DNA of 64,000 nt from Streptomyces sp. DT2A-34 (lineage in GTDB: Bacteria > Actinomycetota > Actinomycetes > Streptomycetales > Streptomycetaceae), in contig NZ_JASTWJ010000001.1 of NCBI RefSeq assembly GCF_030499515.1, forward strand, positions 2,460,001-2,524,000, read 5' to 3'. Below are positions 1 through 10,715 of this stretch, in pieces. Under the pieces are notes generated by a model, which saw nothing but the letters and a program-made list of their open reading frames with translations, was not told the origin of the DNA and ran no database searches. Numbering within the stretch: position 1 is the first letter of the stretch; each line of letters begins with the position of its first letter. Both the position numbers and the translations under genes were made by a program.

Positions 1-158
1 GGGAAGAGCACTCCGCAGTCGACGATCAACAGGCGGCCGCCGTACTCGAAGACCGTCATGTTTCGGCCGATTTCGCCGAGGCCGCCGAGCGGGGTGACCC
101 GCAGGCCGCCTTTGGGGAGCGGCGGGGGCGCGCTGAGTTCAGGATGCGGATGACTCAA
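1..158 (-). CDS. rnj: Ribonuclease J, N-terminal part (runs off the left edge)
   Basis: Only the first 52 codons are present. The product starts as a short Pro-rich tail and then reads GLRVTPLGGLGEIGRNM, followed by YGGRLLIVDCGVLFP. This is the opening of the beta-CASP metallo-beta-lactamase fold of RNase J, the 5'-to-3' exonuclease and endonuclease of mRNA decay and rRNA maturation. The start is taken as the TTG at 158 because GAGGAG lies a suitable distance upstream and the frame runs unbroken to the window edge. The metal-binding HxHxDH motif lies outside the window. A strong hairpin sits just upstream of the ribosome binding site. Confidence 0.85.
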   Translation of the reverse strand, partial: MSHPHPELSAPPPLPKGGLRVTPLGGLGEIGRNMTVFEYGGRLLIVDCGVLF

Positions 159-173
159 AAGACTCTCCTCACC

Positions 174-210
174 ACGCGCGCCACGTACCGGTTGGGCACG
201 TGGCGCGCGT
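174..210. promoter_or_regulatory. Perfect 13-bp inverted repeat between dapA and RNase J
   Basis: Two perfect 13-base arms (174-186 and 198-210) surround an 11-base loop. On the minus strand the hairpin ends 15 bases before the RNase J start and directly before its GAGGAG ribosome binding site. It could terminate dapA transcripts, but no T tract follows on the minus strand. It could equally be a structured 5' leader controlling RNase J, for example a processing site. The function is inferred from position only. Confidence 0.6.
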
Positions 211-275
211 GACGTTCGTGCAGAAGCAGTTGTCGTTGTGGGGTGCAGGCACCGGTGGCCCGCTTATTCAGTTGT

Positions 276-312
276 GAAGTCTGGTGCGCGCCCGGGCGCG
301 CGAAGTCTGGTG
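276..312. repeat. 16-bp palindrome flanked by an 11-bp direct repeat
   Basis: GCGCGCCCGGGCGCGC at 286-301 is a perfect palindrome. It is flanked by two copies of GAAGTCTGGTG (276-286 and 302-312), the second abutting the dapA stop codon. The arrangement could fold into a hairpin just after the dapA stop. No function is assigned. Confidence 0.5.
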
Positions 313-1212
313 CTACAGCTGTACCCCGCCTGCGGCAAGATCGATCTTGAGCTGCTCGATCTCCTCGGGTGAGCACTCCGCCATGGGCGCGCGCAGCGGT
401 CCGGCGGGCAGGCCCTGGAGGGCGAGCGCGGCCTTGGTGGTCATGACGCCCTGGGTACGGAACATGCCGGTGTAGACCGGGAGCAGCTTCTGGTGGATCT
501 CGGTGGCCTTCTGGACGTCGCCGGAGACGTACGCCTCGACGAGCGCGCGCAGGTCCGGGGTGACCACGTGGCCGACGACCGAGACGAAGCCGACCGCGCC
601 CACGGAGAGCAGCGGCAGGTTCAGCATGTCGTCGCCGGAGTACCAGGCGAGGCCGGAGTGGGCGATGGCCCAGCTGGCGCGGCCGAGGTCGCCCTTGGCG
701 TCCTTGTTGGCGACGATCCGCGGGTGCTCGGCGAGGCGGACGATCGTCTCGGTGTTGATCGGGACGCCGCTGCGGCCGGGGATGTCGTAGAGCATGACCG
801 GCAGCTCGGTGGCATCGGCGATGGCCTTGAAGTGCCGGTACAGGCCCTCCTGAGGGGGCTTGTTGTAGTACGGCGTGACGACCAGGAGCCCGTGTGCGCC
901 CACCTTCTCCGCTGTGCGGGCGAGCTCGAGGCTGTGGTGGGTGTCGTTGGTGCCGACGCCGGCCACCACGTGGGCTCGGTCGCCGACGGCCTCCAGTACC
1001 GCTCGCACCAGGTCCGATTTCTCCGCATCGCTGGTGGTGGGGGACTCGCCGGTGGTGCCGTTGATGATCAGGCCGTCGTTGCCTGCGTCCACCAGGTGCG
1101 TGGCGAGCCGCTGCGCGCCGTCGAGGTCGAGTGCGCCGTCCGCCGTGAAGGGCGTGATCATGGCGGTGAGGACCCGCCCGAAGGGGGTCTGCGGAGTGGA
1201 GGTCGGAGCCAT
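313..1212 (-). CDS. dapA: 4-hydroxy-tetrahydrodipicolinate synthase (DapA)
   Basis: The enzyme condenses pyruvate with aspartate semialdehyde in the first committed step to diaminopimelate and lysine, in the cytoplasm. The 299 residues match the family length. Visible motifs are GTTGESPTTSDAEK (substrate-binding loop), the YYNKP segment, YDIPGRSG and VANKDAKGDL, which holds the Schiff-base lysine. The start ATG has no Shine-Dalgarno sequence. Instead a TAGCGT -10-like box lies 7 bases upstream, so the message is probably leaderless. It lies upstream of RNase J on the same strand. dapB is a few kilobases away, as in other Streptomyces. Confidence 0.95.
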   Translation of the reverse strand: MAPTSTPQTPFGRVLTAMITPFTADGALDLDGAQRLATHLVDAGNDGLIINGTTGESPTTSDAEKSDLVRAVLEAVGDRAHVVAGVGTNDTHHSLELARTAEKVGAHGLLVVTPYYNKPPQEGLYRHFKAIADATELPVMLYDIPGRSGVPINTETIVRLAEHPRIVANKDAKGDLGRASWAIAHSGLAWYSGDDMLNLPLLSVGAVGFVSVVGHVVTPDLRALVEAYVSGDVQKATEIHQKLLPVYTGMFRTQGVMTTKAALALQGLPAGPLRAPMAECSPEEIEQLKIDLAAGGVQL

Positions 1213-1219
1213 GGGTTAC

Positions 1220-1225
1220 ACGCTA
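1220..1225 (-). promoter_or_regulatory. -10-like box placed for leaderless dapA mRNA
   Basis: TAGCGT on the minus strand lies 7 bases before the dapA ATG, so transcription would begin at or next to the start codon. There is no purine-rich ribosome binding site between them. A poor -35 candidate (CAGACC) lies 17 bases further upstream. Confidence 0.5.
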
Positions 1226-1286
1226 CTCGTTGCGCACGGCCGGGTCTGCCCTCGGGGGGTGCGGAAAAGTCCGGACAAAGATGGAG

Positions 1287-1324
1287 CCCGGCACTGCCTG
1301 CTCGGGGGTTCAAGCAGTGCCGGG
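1287..1324 (-). terminator. Probable thyX terminator
   Basis: The 11-base arms CCCGGCACTGC and GCAGTGCCGGG are separated by a 16-base loop about 100 bases downstream of the thyX stop. On the minus strand the stem is followed by a moderately T-rich stretch, as in an actinobacterial intrinsic terminator. Confidence 0.6.
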
Positions 1325-1424
1325 TCCGTTTGATCAGGCTAGATGAACTTCTCTAAATGCCGCAATACGGACACCTTGTGAGGCTGGGCCGTGCGGCCCT
1401 GCCCGGTCGGGGAACCTGGGTGCG

Positions 1425-2165
1425 CTACGGCGCCACACGACCGTTCGCATTGAAGGCGGCATACGTCAGCGGCATGAGCTTGGCCCACTCCGCCTCCATC
1501 TTCTCGCCGACCATCTCGATCTCCCGCTGCGGGAAGGACGGGACCTTGGCCAGCTCGTGCTGGGTGCGCAGGCCGAGGAAGTGCATCAGGGAGCGGGCGT
1601 TGCAGGTGGCGTACATCGAGGAGAACAGGCCGACCGGGAGGACGGCGCGGGCGACCTCGCGGGCGACGCCCTGCGCGAGCATCTCCTGGTAGGTCCGGTA
1701 GGCCTGGCGGTACGAGTCCTCCATGGCGTGCTGCACGAACTCGTGCTGTTCCGGGCTGCCCTCGACGAAGACGTACTTGCCGGGGCGGCCCTGCTGGACG
1801 AGCTTGCGCGAGGCGTCCGGCACGTAGAACACCGGCTGCAGCTCCCTGTACCGGCCGGACTCCTCGTTGTACGACCAACCGACGCGGTGCCTCATGAACT
1901 CGCGGAAGACGAAGATCGGGGCGCTGATGAAGAACGTCATGGAGTTGTGCTCGAACGGGCTGCCGTGCCGGTCCCGCATGAGGTAGTTGATCAGGCCCTT
2001 CGAACGCTCCGGGTCCTTGTTCAACTCATCCAGGGACTGCTCCCCGACGGTCGACACCCGGGCCGCGAACAGCACGTCGGAGTCGGCCGCGCTGTGTTTG
2101 ACCAGTTCGACGGTGACATCGCTGCGCAGATCGATCTTGAAATCGTCGTCGGGGGTGGGGGTCAC
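1425..2165 (-). CDS. thyX: FAD-dependent thymidylate synthase (ThyX)
   Basis: ThyX methylates dUMP to dTMP using methylene-tetrahydrofolate and reduced FAD. The signature RHR-x7-S is present as RHRVGWSYNEESGRY. The open frame extends upstream to 2222, but the GTG at 2165 gives a 246-residue protein, the length I recall for Streptomyces ThyX, and GGAAGGA lies about 11 bases before it. The upstream in-frame ATG codons lack a convincing ribosome binding site. The gene is monocistronic here, with a hairpin downstream. Confidence 0.93.
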   Translation of the reverse strand: MTPTPDDDFKIDLRSDVTVELVKHSAADSDVLFAARVSTVGEQSLDELNKDPERSKGLINYLMRDRHGSPFEHNSMTFFISAPIFVFREFMRHRVGWSYNEESGRYRELQPVFYVPDASRKLVQQGRPGKYVFVEGSPEQHEFVQHAMEDSYRQAYRTYQEMLAQGVAREVARAVLPVGLFSSMYATCNARSLMHFLGLRTQHELAKVPSFPQREIEMVGEKMEAEWAKLMPLTYAAFNANGRVAP

Positions 2166-2340
2166 GGTTCGGAGGGTCCTTCCCATCTCGTCTCTTGGCG
2201 ACGCCACTCTACGGCCCACCAAACGGGGCGTTCACCGTCGTGACCGAAGGAAATCGGTGAAACCGGGCACCTTTTGGGGCACTCGCTCGTCTGTGTTGAT
2301 GACAGTGATTCATTCGATCCCGAGGGGAGACGCACTACCC

Positions 2341-2577
2341 ATGTTCCGTCGGCGCGAGCCCGTCCCGTTCGCCTTTCTTGCCGAGGCCGACAGGTTCCGC
2401 AGTGATGTCACTCCCCCACCCCGTGAGCGGGCGTCCGCCGGTCAGATAGCCGGGCGCTGGCTGCTGGGCCTCACCATCGTCGCCGCGCTGGTGGGCTCGC
2501 TGGTGGTCGGCATGCCGGCCCTGTCCACCGACACCGCCACGCAGACTCAGCAGTCACAGGCCTCCCAGGGGCACTGA
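2341..2577 (+). CDS. Small single-pass membrane protein, 78 aa
   Basis: The product has an acidic/basic cytoplasmic stretch of about 45 residues, one hydrophobic segment (WLLGLTIVAALVGSLVVGM) and a short Thr/Gln/Ser-rich external tail. The ATG at 2341 is preceded by GGGGAGA at good spacing. The frame runs open further upstream, but that part overlaps thyX and has no start signal. I do not recognise a named family, and no function can be inferred. Confidence 0.7.
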   Translation: MFRRREPVPFAFLAEADRFRSDVTPPPRERASAGQIAGRWLLGLTIVAALVGSLVVGMPALSTDTATQTQQSQASQGH

Positions 2578-2699
2578 CTCCTCCCACTGCCTGAATGGCG
2601 TGGGAGGTACCCCCATGGACCCCCAAGGGTGGTGAGCAGGGACACAGGTCGATAACCTCACCGGGCACAGCCCAAGCATGGATTGAGTGAGGACCAGCC

Positions 2700-3254
2700 G
2701 TGCCCCTGCCCTTCCTGACGGCCGACCGCGCATTCGAGGCAGCCGATGACGTCGCGCTGCCCTTCGACGACCGTGACCGCTGGCGGCGCCCTTACCGTCC
2801 CGGGCCGTGCCGGGTGGGCGTGGCGGCGCTGTGGTTGCTGCTCGCCTCGTATGTGCTGTTCGCGGCCGTCATCATCGCCCTGACCGGGACGCTGACCGAC
2901 GCCGGTGTCGTCTTCGGTGTCGCGCTGCTCGTCATCGCCGGTTCTCTGCGGCTGCTGCGGATGGGCGTGTGGGTGAGCGCGCACGGGCTGCGCCGGGTGA
3001 GCTTCCTCGTCACGCGTACGGTGCCCTGGGAGCAGGTCGTCGCCGTGCGGACGGTGCAGCAGCCGGTGCGCTGGCTGGGATTGCCGCGCACCGTGCAGGG
3101 GCAGGCGCTGATGCTCGTACGGCGGGATCGGGCGGCGGATGACATGCCGACGCTGATGACCACGCACAATGCGGACTTCCTGGGGCGGGTCGCGGCGTTC
3201 GACCGGGCCACCGACGCGGTCGAGGCGTGGGCTGCGGAGAACACGCGCGGCTGA
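2700..3254 (+). CDS. Membrane protein with PH-like domain, 184 aa
   Basis: Two hydrophobic segments (about residues 43-65 and 70-88) are followed by a compact soluble domain of pattern GVWVSAHGLRRVSF and TVPWEQVVAVRTVQQ. This resembles the bacterial PH-type domains found behind twin membrane helices. The start is a GTG with GAGGA about six bases upstream. The gene ends just before a strong bidirectional hairpin shared with the convergent gene at 3359-3811. Function is unknown. Confidence 0.75.
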   Translation: MPLPFLTADRAFEAADDVALPFDDRDRWRRPYRPGPCRVGVAALWLLLASYVLFAAVIIALTGTLTDAGVVFGVALLVIAGSLRLLRMGVWVSAHGLRRVSFLVTRTVPWEQVVAVRTVQQPVRWLGLPRTVQGQALMLVRRDRAADDMPTLMTTHNADFLGRVAAFDRATDAVEAWAAENTRG

Positions 3255-3266
3255 GCCCGGCAGAGA

Positions 3267-3313
3267 CGCCGAAGGGGCCGGTCCGCGCTCAGTGCGGGCC
3301 GGCCCCTTCGGCG
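3267..3313. terminator. Bidirectional terminator between convergent genes
   Basis: A nearly perfect GC-rich inverted repeat of about 19 bases per arm, centred on GAAGGGGCCGG and CCGGCCCCTTC, lies between the stop codons of two convergent genes. It suits termination in both directions. Confidence 0.8.
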
Positions 3314-3358
3314 TACGGCTGAGGAGTCGCCGCAGGGCTTGGGCGGCGGTCCCAGGGC

Positions 3359-3811
3359 TCAGGCCTCGACGGTCCTGCCGTCGTGCAGGGCAATGGCCCG
3401 TTGCATCGCCTTGCGCGCGCGGGGGGTGTCGCGGGCGTCGTGGTAGGCGATGGCGAGGCGGAACCAGCTGCGCCAGTCCTCGGGAGCCGCCTCCGTCTCG
3501 GCCTTGCGCCGTGCGAAGACCTCGTCGGCCGAGTCGCGGTCGATACGGCCGCTGGGGGTGCGCTTCAACTCGTCGACGGGCAGGCCGCCCTCGGCGTCGA
3601 GTTCAGCGGCGAGAGCGTTGGCCTTGCGGACGAACTGGGTGTTCTGCCAGAGGAACCAGACGCCGATCACCGGCAGGATCAGCACCGCCACGCCGAAGGT
3701 GACAGTGAGGACCGTGCCGGACTGGATGAGCATCACGCCACGGCTGCCGACCAGGACGAAGTAGACGACCAGGACGGCGGCCGTTATGGCGTAGGAGAGT
3801 TTCGCGCGCAT
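3359..3811 (-). CDS. Membrane protein with TPR-like tail, 150 aa
   Basis: Two membrane segments (residues about 5-27 and 33-55) are followed by a soluble helical tail. In the tail, WRSWFRLAIAYHDARDTPRA and the Ala/Arg-rich helix after it look like a tetratricopeptide-type pair of helices. The gene starts 14 bases after the dapB stop on the same strand, so it is likely co-transcribed with dapB. The ribosome binding site is weak. The molecular role is unknown. Confidence 0.75.
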   Translation of the reverse strand: MRAKLSYAITAAVLVVYFVLVGSRGVMLIQSGTVLTVTFGVAVLILPVIGVWFLWQNTQFVRKANALAAELDAEGGLPVDELKRTPSGRIDRDSADEVFARRKAETEAAPEDWRSWFRLAIAYHDARDTPRARKAMQRAIALHDGRTVEA

Positions 3812-3825
3812 CGGTGAGTCTCGTG

Positions 3826-5982
<2,157 letters not shown>

Positions 5983-5986
<4 letters not shown>

Positions 5987-8202
5987 TTGTCGGTGTCGTC
6001 CTTGTCCTCGGAAGCGTCCTCTTCGCCCTCGATCACGGGGATCAGGGAGAGCTTGCCGCGGGAGTCGATCTCGGCGATCTCGACCTGGACCTTGGCGCCC
6101 ACGCCAAGCACGTCTTCGACGTTCTCCACGCGCTTGCCGCCGGCCAGCTTGCGGATCTGCGAGATGTGCAGCAGACCGTCCTTGCCCGGGAGCAGCGAGA
6201 CGAACGCACCGAAGGTGGTCGTCTTCACGACCGTGCCCAGGTAGCGCTCGCCGACCTCCGGCATGGTCGGGTTGGCGATCGAGTTGATCGTGGTGCGGGC
6301 GGCCTCGGCGGCCGGGCCGTCGGAGGCACCGATGTAGATGGTGCCGTCGTCCTCGATCGTGATCTCGGCGCCGGTGTCCTCCTGGATCTGGTTGATCATC
6401 TTGCCCTTGGGGCCGATGACCTCACCGATCTTGTCGACCGGGATCTTCACGGTGATGATCCGCGGCGCGTTGGGGGACATCTCGTCCGGCGTGTCGATCG
6501 CTTCCATCATCACGTCGAGGATGTGGAGGCGGGCGTCACGGGCCTGCTTGAGGGCGGCGGCCAGGACGGAGGCCGGGATGCCGTCCAGCTTGGTGTCGAG
6601 CTGGAGGGCGGTCACGAACTCCTTGGTGCCGGCGACCTTGAAGTCCATGTCACCGAAGGCGTCCTCCGCACCGAGGATGTCGGTGAGGGTGACGTAGTGC
6701 GTCTCGCCCTCGATCTCCTGGGAGATCAGGCCCATGGCGATACCGGCGACCGGGGCCTTGAGCGGCACACCGGCGTTCAGCAGCGACATGGTGGAGGCGC
6801 AGACCGAGCCCATGGACGTCGAGCCGTTGGAGCTCAGCGCCTCAGAGACCTGGCGGATCGCGTAGGGGAACTCCTCGCGCGTCGGCAGGACCGGCACGAG
6901 GGCGCGCTCGGCGAGGGCGCCGTGGCCGATCTCGCGGCGCTTCGGGGAGCCGACGCGGCCGGTCTCGCCGGTGGAGTACGGCGGGAAGTTGTAGTTGTGC
7001 ATGTAGCGCTTGCGGGTCACCGGCGAGAGGGTGTCCAGCTGCTGCTCCATGCGGAGCATGTTGAGGGTGGTGACGCCCAGGATCTGGGTCTCGCCACGCT
7101 CGAACACCGCGGAACCGTGCACGCGCGGGATGGCCTCGACCTCGGCGGCGAGCGTGCGGATGTCCGTCACGCCACGGCCGTCGATGCGCTTCTTCTCCTT
7201 GATGACGCGCTCACGGACCAGGGCCTTGGTCAGCGAGCGGTACGCGGCGGAGATCTCCTTCTCGCGGCCCTCGAACTCCGGCAGGAGCTTCTCGGCGGCG
7301 AGCGCCTTGACGCGGTCCAGCTCGGACTCGCGCTCCTGCTTGCCGGCGATGGTCAGCGCGGAGGCGAGCTCCGGCTTGACGGCGGCGGTGAGGGCCTCCA
7401 GGACGTCGTCCTGGTAGTCCAGGAAGATCGGGAACTCGCCGGTCGGCTTGGCGGCCTTCGCGGCGAGGTCGGCCTGGGCCTTGCACAGGACCTTGATGAA
7501 GGGCTTCGCGGCCTCCAGACCGGCGGCGACGACCTCCTCGGTCGGGGCCTCGGCGCCGCCCTTGACCAGCTGGATGGTCTTCTCGGTGGCCTCGGCCTCG
7601 ACCATCATGATCGCGACGTCGCCGTCCTCCAGGGTGCGGCCCGCGACGACCATGTCGAAGACGGCGTCCTCGAGCTCGGTGTGCGTCGGGAAGGCCACCC
7701 ACTGGCCGTTGATCAGCGCGACGCGGACGCCGCCGATCGGGCCGGAGAAGGGCAGGCCGGCCAGCTGCGTGGACGCGGAGGCGGCGTTGATCGCCACGAC
7801 GTCGTACAGGTGGTCGGGGTTGAGCGCCATGATCGTGGCGACGACCTGGATCTCGTTGCGCAGGCCCTTCTTGAAGGACGGGCGCAGCGGGCGGTCGATC
7901 AGACGGCAGGTGAGGATGGCGTCCTCGGAGGGGCGGCCCTCACGGCGGAAGAAGCTGCCGGGGATCTTGCCGGCGGCGTACATCCGCTCCTCGACGTCCA
8001 CCGTCAGGGGGAAGAAGTCGAGCTGGTCCTTGGGGTTCTTGGAGGCGGTGGTGGCCGACAGCACCATGGTGTCGTCGTCCAGATACGCCACGGCGGAGCC
8101 GGCGGCCTGCTTGGCCAGGCGGCCCGTCTCGAAGCGGATGGTGCGGGTGCCGAAGGAGCCGTTGTCGATGACGGCCTCGGCGTAGTGGGTCTCGTTCTCC
8201 AC
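5983..8202 (-). CDS. pnp: Polyribonucleotide nucleotidyltransferase (PNPase)
   Basis: PNPase is the phosphorolytic 3'-to-5' exoribonuclease and RNA tailing enzyme; in Streptomyces it was also described as guanosine pentaphosphate synthetase I. Two RNase PH domains are followed by a KH domain ([18 protein letters not shown]) and an S1 domain ([18 protein letters not shown]), with an acidic C-terminal tail. The open frame begins at 8325, but the GTG at 8202 has GGAG nine bases upstream and gives 739 residues starting [10 protein letters not shown], the expected form. rpsO lies upstream on the same strand. Confidence 0.96.
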
Positions 8203-8493
8203 TAGCGTTTTCTCCGTTACTTTTCGTCTTTTGTCCCGATCCGCCCGTGTGGCGGGGGGACGTGAGCGGAGAAGCGCTCCTTCTGGTGCGGGCCGGTCTT
8301 CGATCGAAGCACCCGGGGTTCGCATTGCCCGGGGGCCACTACCGAGGACCGGCGGCGGCGAGGTGCACTTCTCCTCGTGGTATTGCGTTGTGCTACCACA
8401 CTACAAAGTGGGTGTGATACTCCGCACGTTTCCGTACGTACGGCAAAGGGAGCGGCTCCCGATCTCTCCGGGAACCGCTCCCCTCACGGCGTC
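8203..8493 (-). promoter_or_regulatory. rpsO-pnp intergenic region with hairpin
   Basis: The 291-base gap holds no gene. A hairpin at 8448-8482 (GGGAGCGGCTCCC and GGGAACCGCTCCC, one wobble) lies 12 bases after the rpsO stop and probably acts as an attenuating terminator. The rest of the gap would form the pnp leader. In Streptomyces this region is known to carry a pnp promoter and an RNase III-processed hairpin. I cannot place those sites exactly here. Confidence 0.65.
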
Positions 8494-8781
8494 TTACTTG
8501 GCGCCCGCCGCACCGCGGCGGATGCCGAGGCGGTCGACCAGCGTACGGAAGCGCTGGATGTCCTTCTTCGCCAGGTACTGGAGAAGGCGGCGGCGCTGAC
8601 CGACCAGGATGAGCAGGCCACGGCGCGAGTGGTGGTCGTGCTTGTGGGTCTTGAGGTGCTCGGTCAGGTCCGAGATACGGCGCGAGAGCATCGCGACCTG
8701 GACCTCGGGGGAGCCGGTGTCGCCCTCCTTGGTACCGAACTCGGTGATGATCTGCTTCTTCGTAGCGGCGTCGAGCGGCAC
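8494..8781 (-). CDS. rpsO: 30S ribosomal protein S15
   Basis: At 95 residues this is full-length S15. It carries the family segments [32 protein letters not shown] and [11 protein letters not shown] that contact 16S rRNA. The open frame continues far upstream by chance. The GTG at 8781 is chosen because GAGGAG lies five bases before it and the protein then matches the family start. It is the first gene of the rpsO-pnp cluster. Confidence 0.96.
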   Translation of the reverse strand: MPLDAATKKQIITEFGTKEGDTGSPEVQVAMLSRRISDLTEHLKTHKHDHHSRRGLLILVGQRRRLLQYLAKKDIQRFRTLVDRLGIRRGAAGAK

Positions 8782-8981
8782 GCGTACTCCTCGTGGGTCT
8801 TCGTTCTTGCCACCGAGTGCCCCTGGTCTACTTCGCAGGGGAGCTTCCATGACTCGGGAGGCGGGGATCCGCTGGGCGCAGCCCCCAGGTGGACCGGGGA
8901 CGCGTACACAAACGGCCGTTACACAGCGTACCAGCACACGAGCGCGCCCTTGACAGGCGGTCCCCCGGGGCGCCGCGCAGG

Positions 8982-10439
8982 TCAGAGACCGCCGCGGACC
9001 TTGGCGTAGATGTCGAGGACGGCCAGGCAGATCGGGACCAGGGACAGCAGCACCAGCGAGTCGGCGAGGTCGAGCATGCGGCCCCAGAAGGGGGAGAGCC
9101 CCTTCTTCGGCACGATCAGGGCGATCGCGATCAGGAGCAGCACGCCGACGCCGACCGAGGCGCCGAGCCACAGGGTCCGTACGTTGACCGGGCCGGAGTT
9201 GTTCTGGAGCAGCTCCATGATGATGTCGGCCGGGGGCGAGATCGCGAGGCCGAGGACCAGCAGGGCGAGCGTGACGACACCGGCCACGAACAGGCAGGTC
9301 ACCTGGGCGGTGTAGCGGAACAGGCGGGCCCGCAGCATCGCGGCGAGGCCGGTGCACAGGGCCAGCAGCTGGGCCCAGCCGCTGCTGCTGAAGCCGAGCA
9401 CCGCGCCGCCCGCGCCGATGATGACGGCGGCGCAACCGCCGACCAGGCCGAGCAGCAGTTCGTGGCCCCGGCTGGTCTGGGCGACGATGCGCTGGACGTC
9501 GACGGCCTCGAGGTCGCCCTCGTGGCCCTCGCGACGGGCCCGGGCGAGGTCCTCGGGGTTGCGGAAGCCGATCGGCAGCTTGGCGAAGCGGGCCGACCAG
9601 CCGGGCAGGAAGCCGACGACCGCGAGGGCGACGACCGAGGTGCCGGCGGCGATCTCGCGCGGCTCCGCCTCGGTGAGCACCCCGCAGAACACGGCGAGCG
9701 TGCCGATGGCAGAGGCCAGCGCGGCGGCCACGAACGGGGCGTCGCCCTGCGGCAGCAGCATGATCAGTACGACGGAGAAGAGCAGTACGGCGACACAGCC
9801 GACGAGGAACTGGATGCGGCCGGGGCCTTCACCCGGGTCCTGGGCGATGGCGCCGGAGCCCGCGATGAGCGCGTGCGGCAGCGCCGAGATGCCGAGCGCG
9901 ACGGCGGAGCCCCGGTCGTCGTACACCCGGGCCCGTACGCCGGCGAGTGCCGTCAGGGCGAGCGCGGTCACGCCGGCAAGGATGCCCTGGAGGCCGTGCA
10001 TGTCGTGCCGGATCGGATCCGCGAACCAGAAGACGAAGCCGAGCATGATCAGCAGCAGCGACCCCGCGACGAGGCCGGCGACCCGCATCAGGTTGTCGTT
10101 CCAGCTGCGCATGTCCTGCTTGACCGCGGCGGCGATCGCGTCCACCACGTCGTCGTGGACGGCCGGTGGCAGCGAATCGGCGAAGGTGCGCAGCAGCAGC
10201 ACCTCGCCGTCCCTGACGCGGTGCTCGAGCAACGAACGGCTCGCATCGAGCACTTGGCCCTCGCGGGTCACAAGGTGATAACCGGAGGGGCTGGTGTCCG
10301 ACTGGACCAGGCCCGAGAGCCTGATGATCTCGGGAAAGAGGTCCTGGATCGGCAGGTCCTCCGGCAGCGCGACATCTACACGGCTGTCCGGTGCTGCGAT
10401 GGTGATTCGGCAGAAACCTGTCGAAGTCCCCGTGCTCAC
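8982..10439 (-). CDS. eccD: Type VII secretion integral membrane protein EccD
   Basis: An N-terminal ubiquitin-like (YukD) domain of about 90 residues contains [18 protein letters not shown] and ends [15 protein letters not shown] linker and about eleven membrane-spanning segments follow, with the usual short loops. This YukD-plus-polytopic architecture and the length of 485 residues define EccD, the channel-forming core of ESX/T7SS. The GTG start at 10439 has GGGGGA eight bases upstream. It is transcribed away from eccC, with 276 bases between the two starts. Confidence 0.9.
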   Translation of the reverse strand: MSTGTSTGFCRITIAAPDSRVDVALPEDLPIQDLFPEIIRLSGLVQSDTSPSGYHLVTREGQVLDASRSLLEHRVRDGEVLLLRTFADSLPPAVHDDVVDAIAAAVKQDMRSWNDNLMRVAGLVAGSLLLIMLGFVFWFADPIRHDMHGLQGILAGVTALALTALAGVRARVYDDRGSAVALGISALPHALIAGSGAIAQDPGEGPGRIQFLVGCVAVLLFSVVLIMLLPQGDAPFVAAALASAIGTLAVFCGVLTEAEPREIAAGTSVVALAVVGFLPGWSARFAKLPIGFRNPEDLARARREGHEGDLEAVDVQRIVAQTSRGHELLLGLVGGCAAVIIGAGGAVLGFSSSGWAQLLALCTGLAAMLRARLFRYTAQVTCLFVAGVVTLALLVLGLAISPPADIIMELLQNNSGPVNVRTLWLGASVGVGVLLLIAIALIVPKKGLSPFWGRMLDLADSLVLLSLVPICLAVLDIYAKVRGGL

Positions 10440-10715
10440 CTGGTGTTCCCCCTGCTAGACAAGGCTTCCTCACGCCGCTCGTACGACGCGGAGCGCCACC
10501 ATATCCGTTGCCGTACCGGGTGCAGGACCTACCTCCCCCATTCCTCCCAGGACCTGCGCCGCATCTCCATCCGCCTGCCTCACTCGGGCACTCTGCGCAT
10601 CAGTAGGATCGACGCCTACGCGAACGACGCCTACGCGAACGAGAACACGTCGCGGTACACGGGGGCGTCGGTGCCAGGACGTATCACGTATCAATCGCGA
10701 AGGATGAGTGCATCG
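10440..10715. promoter_or_regulatory. Divergent eccD/eccC intergenic region
   Basis: This region must hold the promoters for both secretion genes. It contains a 15-base tandem direct repeat, GACGCCTACGCGAAC, at 10611-10625 and 10626-10640, followed by GAGAAC. Paired repeats between divergent starts could be a regulator-binding site, but nothing else supports that. TAGGAT at 10604-10609 is one possible -10 toward eccC. Confidence 0.45.

Noticed and set aside
6166..8205. 679-codon plus-strand open frame
   Set aside because: It is fully antisense to pnp, which is certain; the translation is low-complexity shadow sequence.
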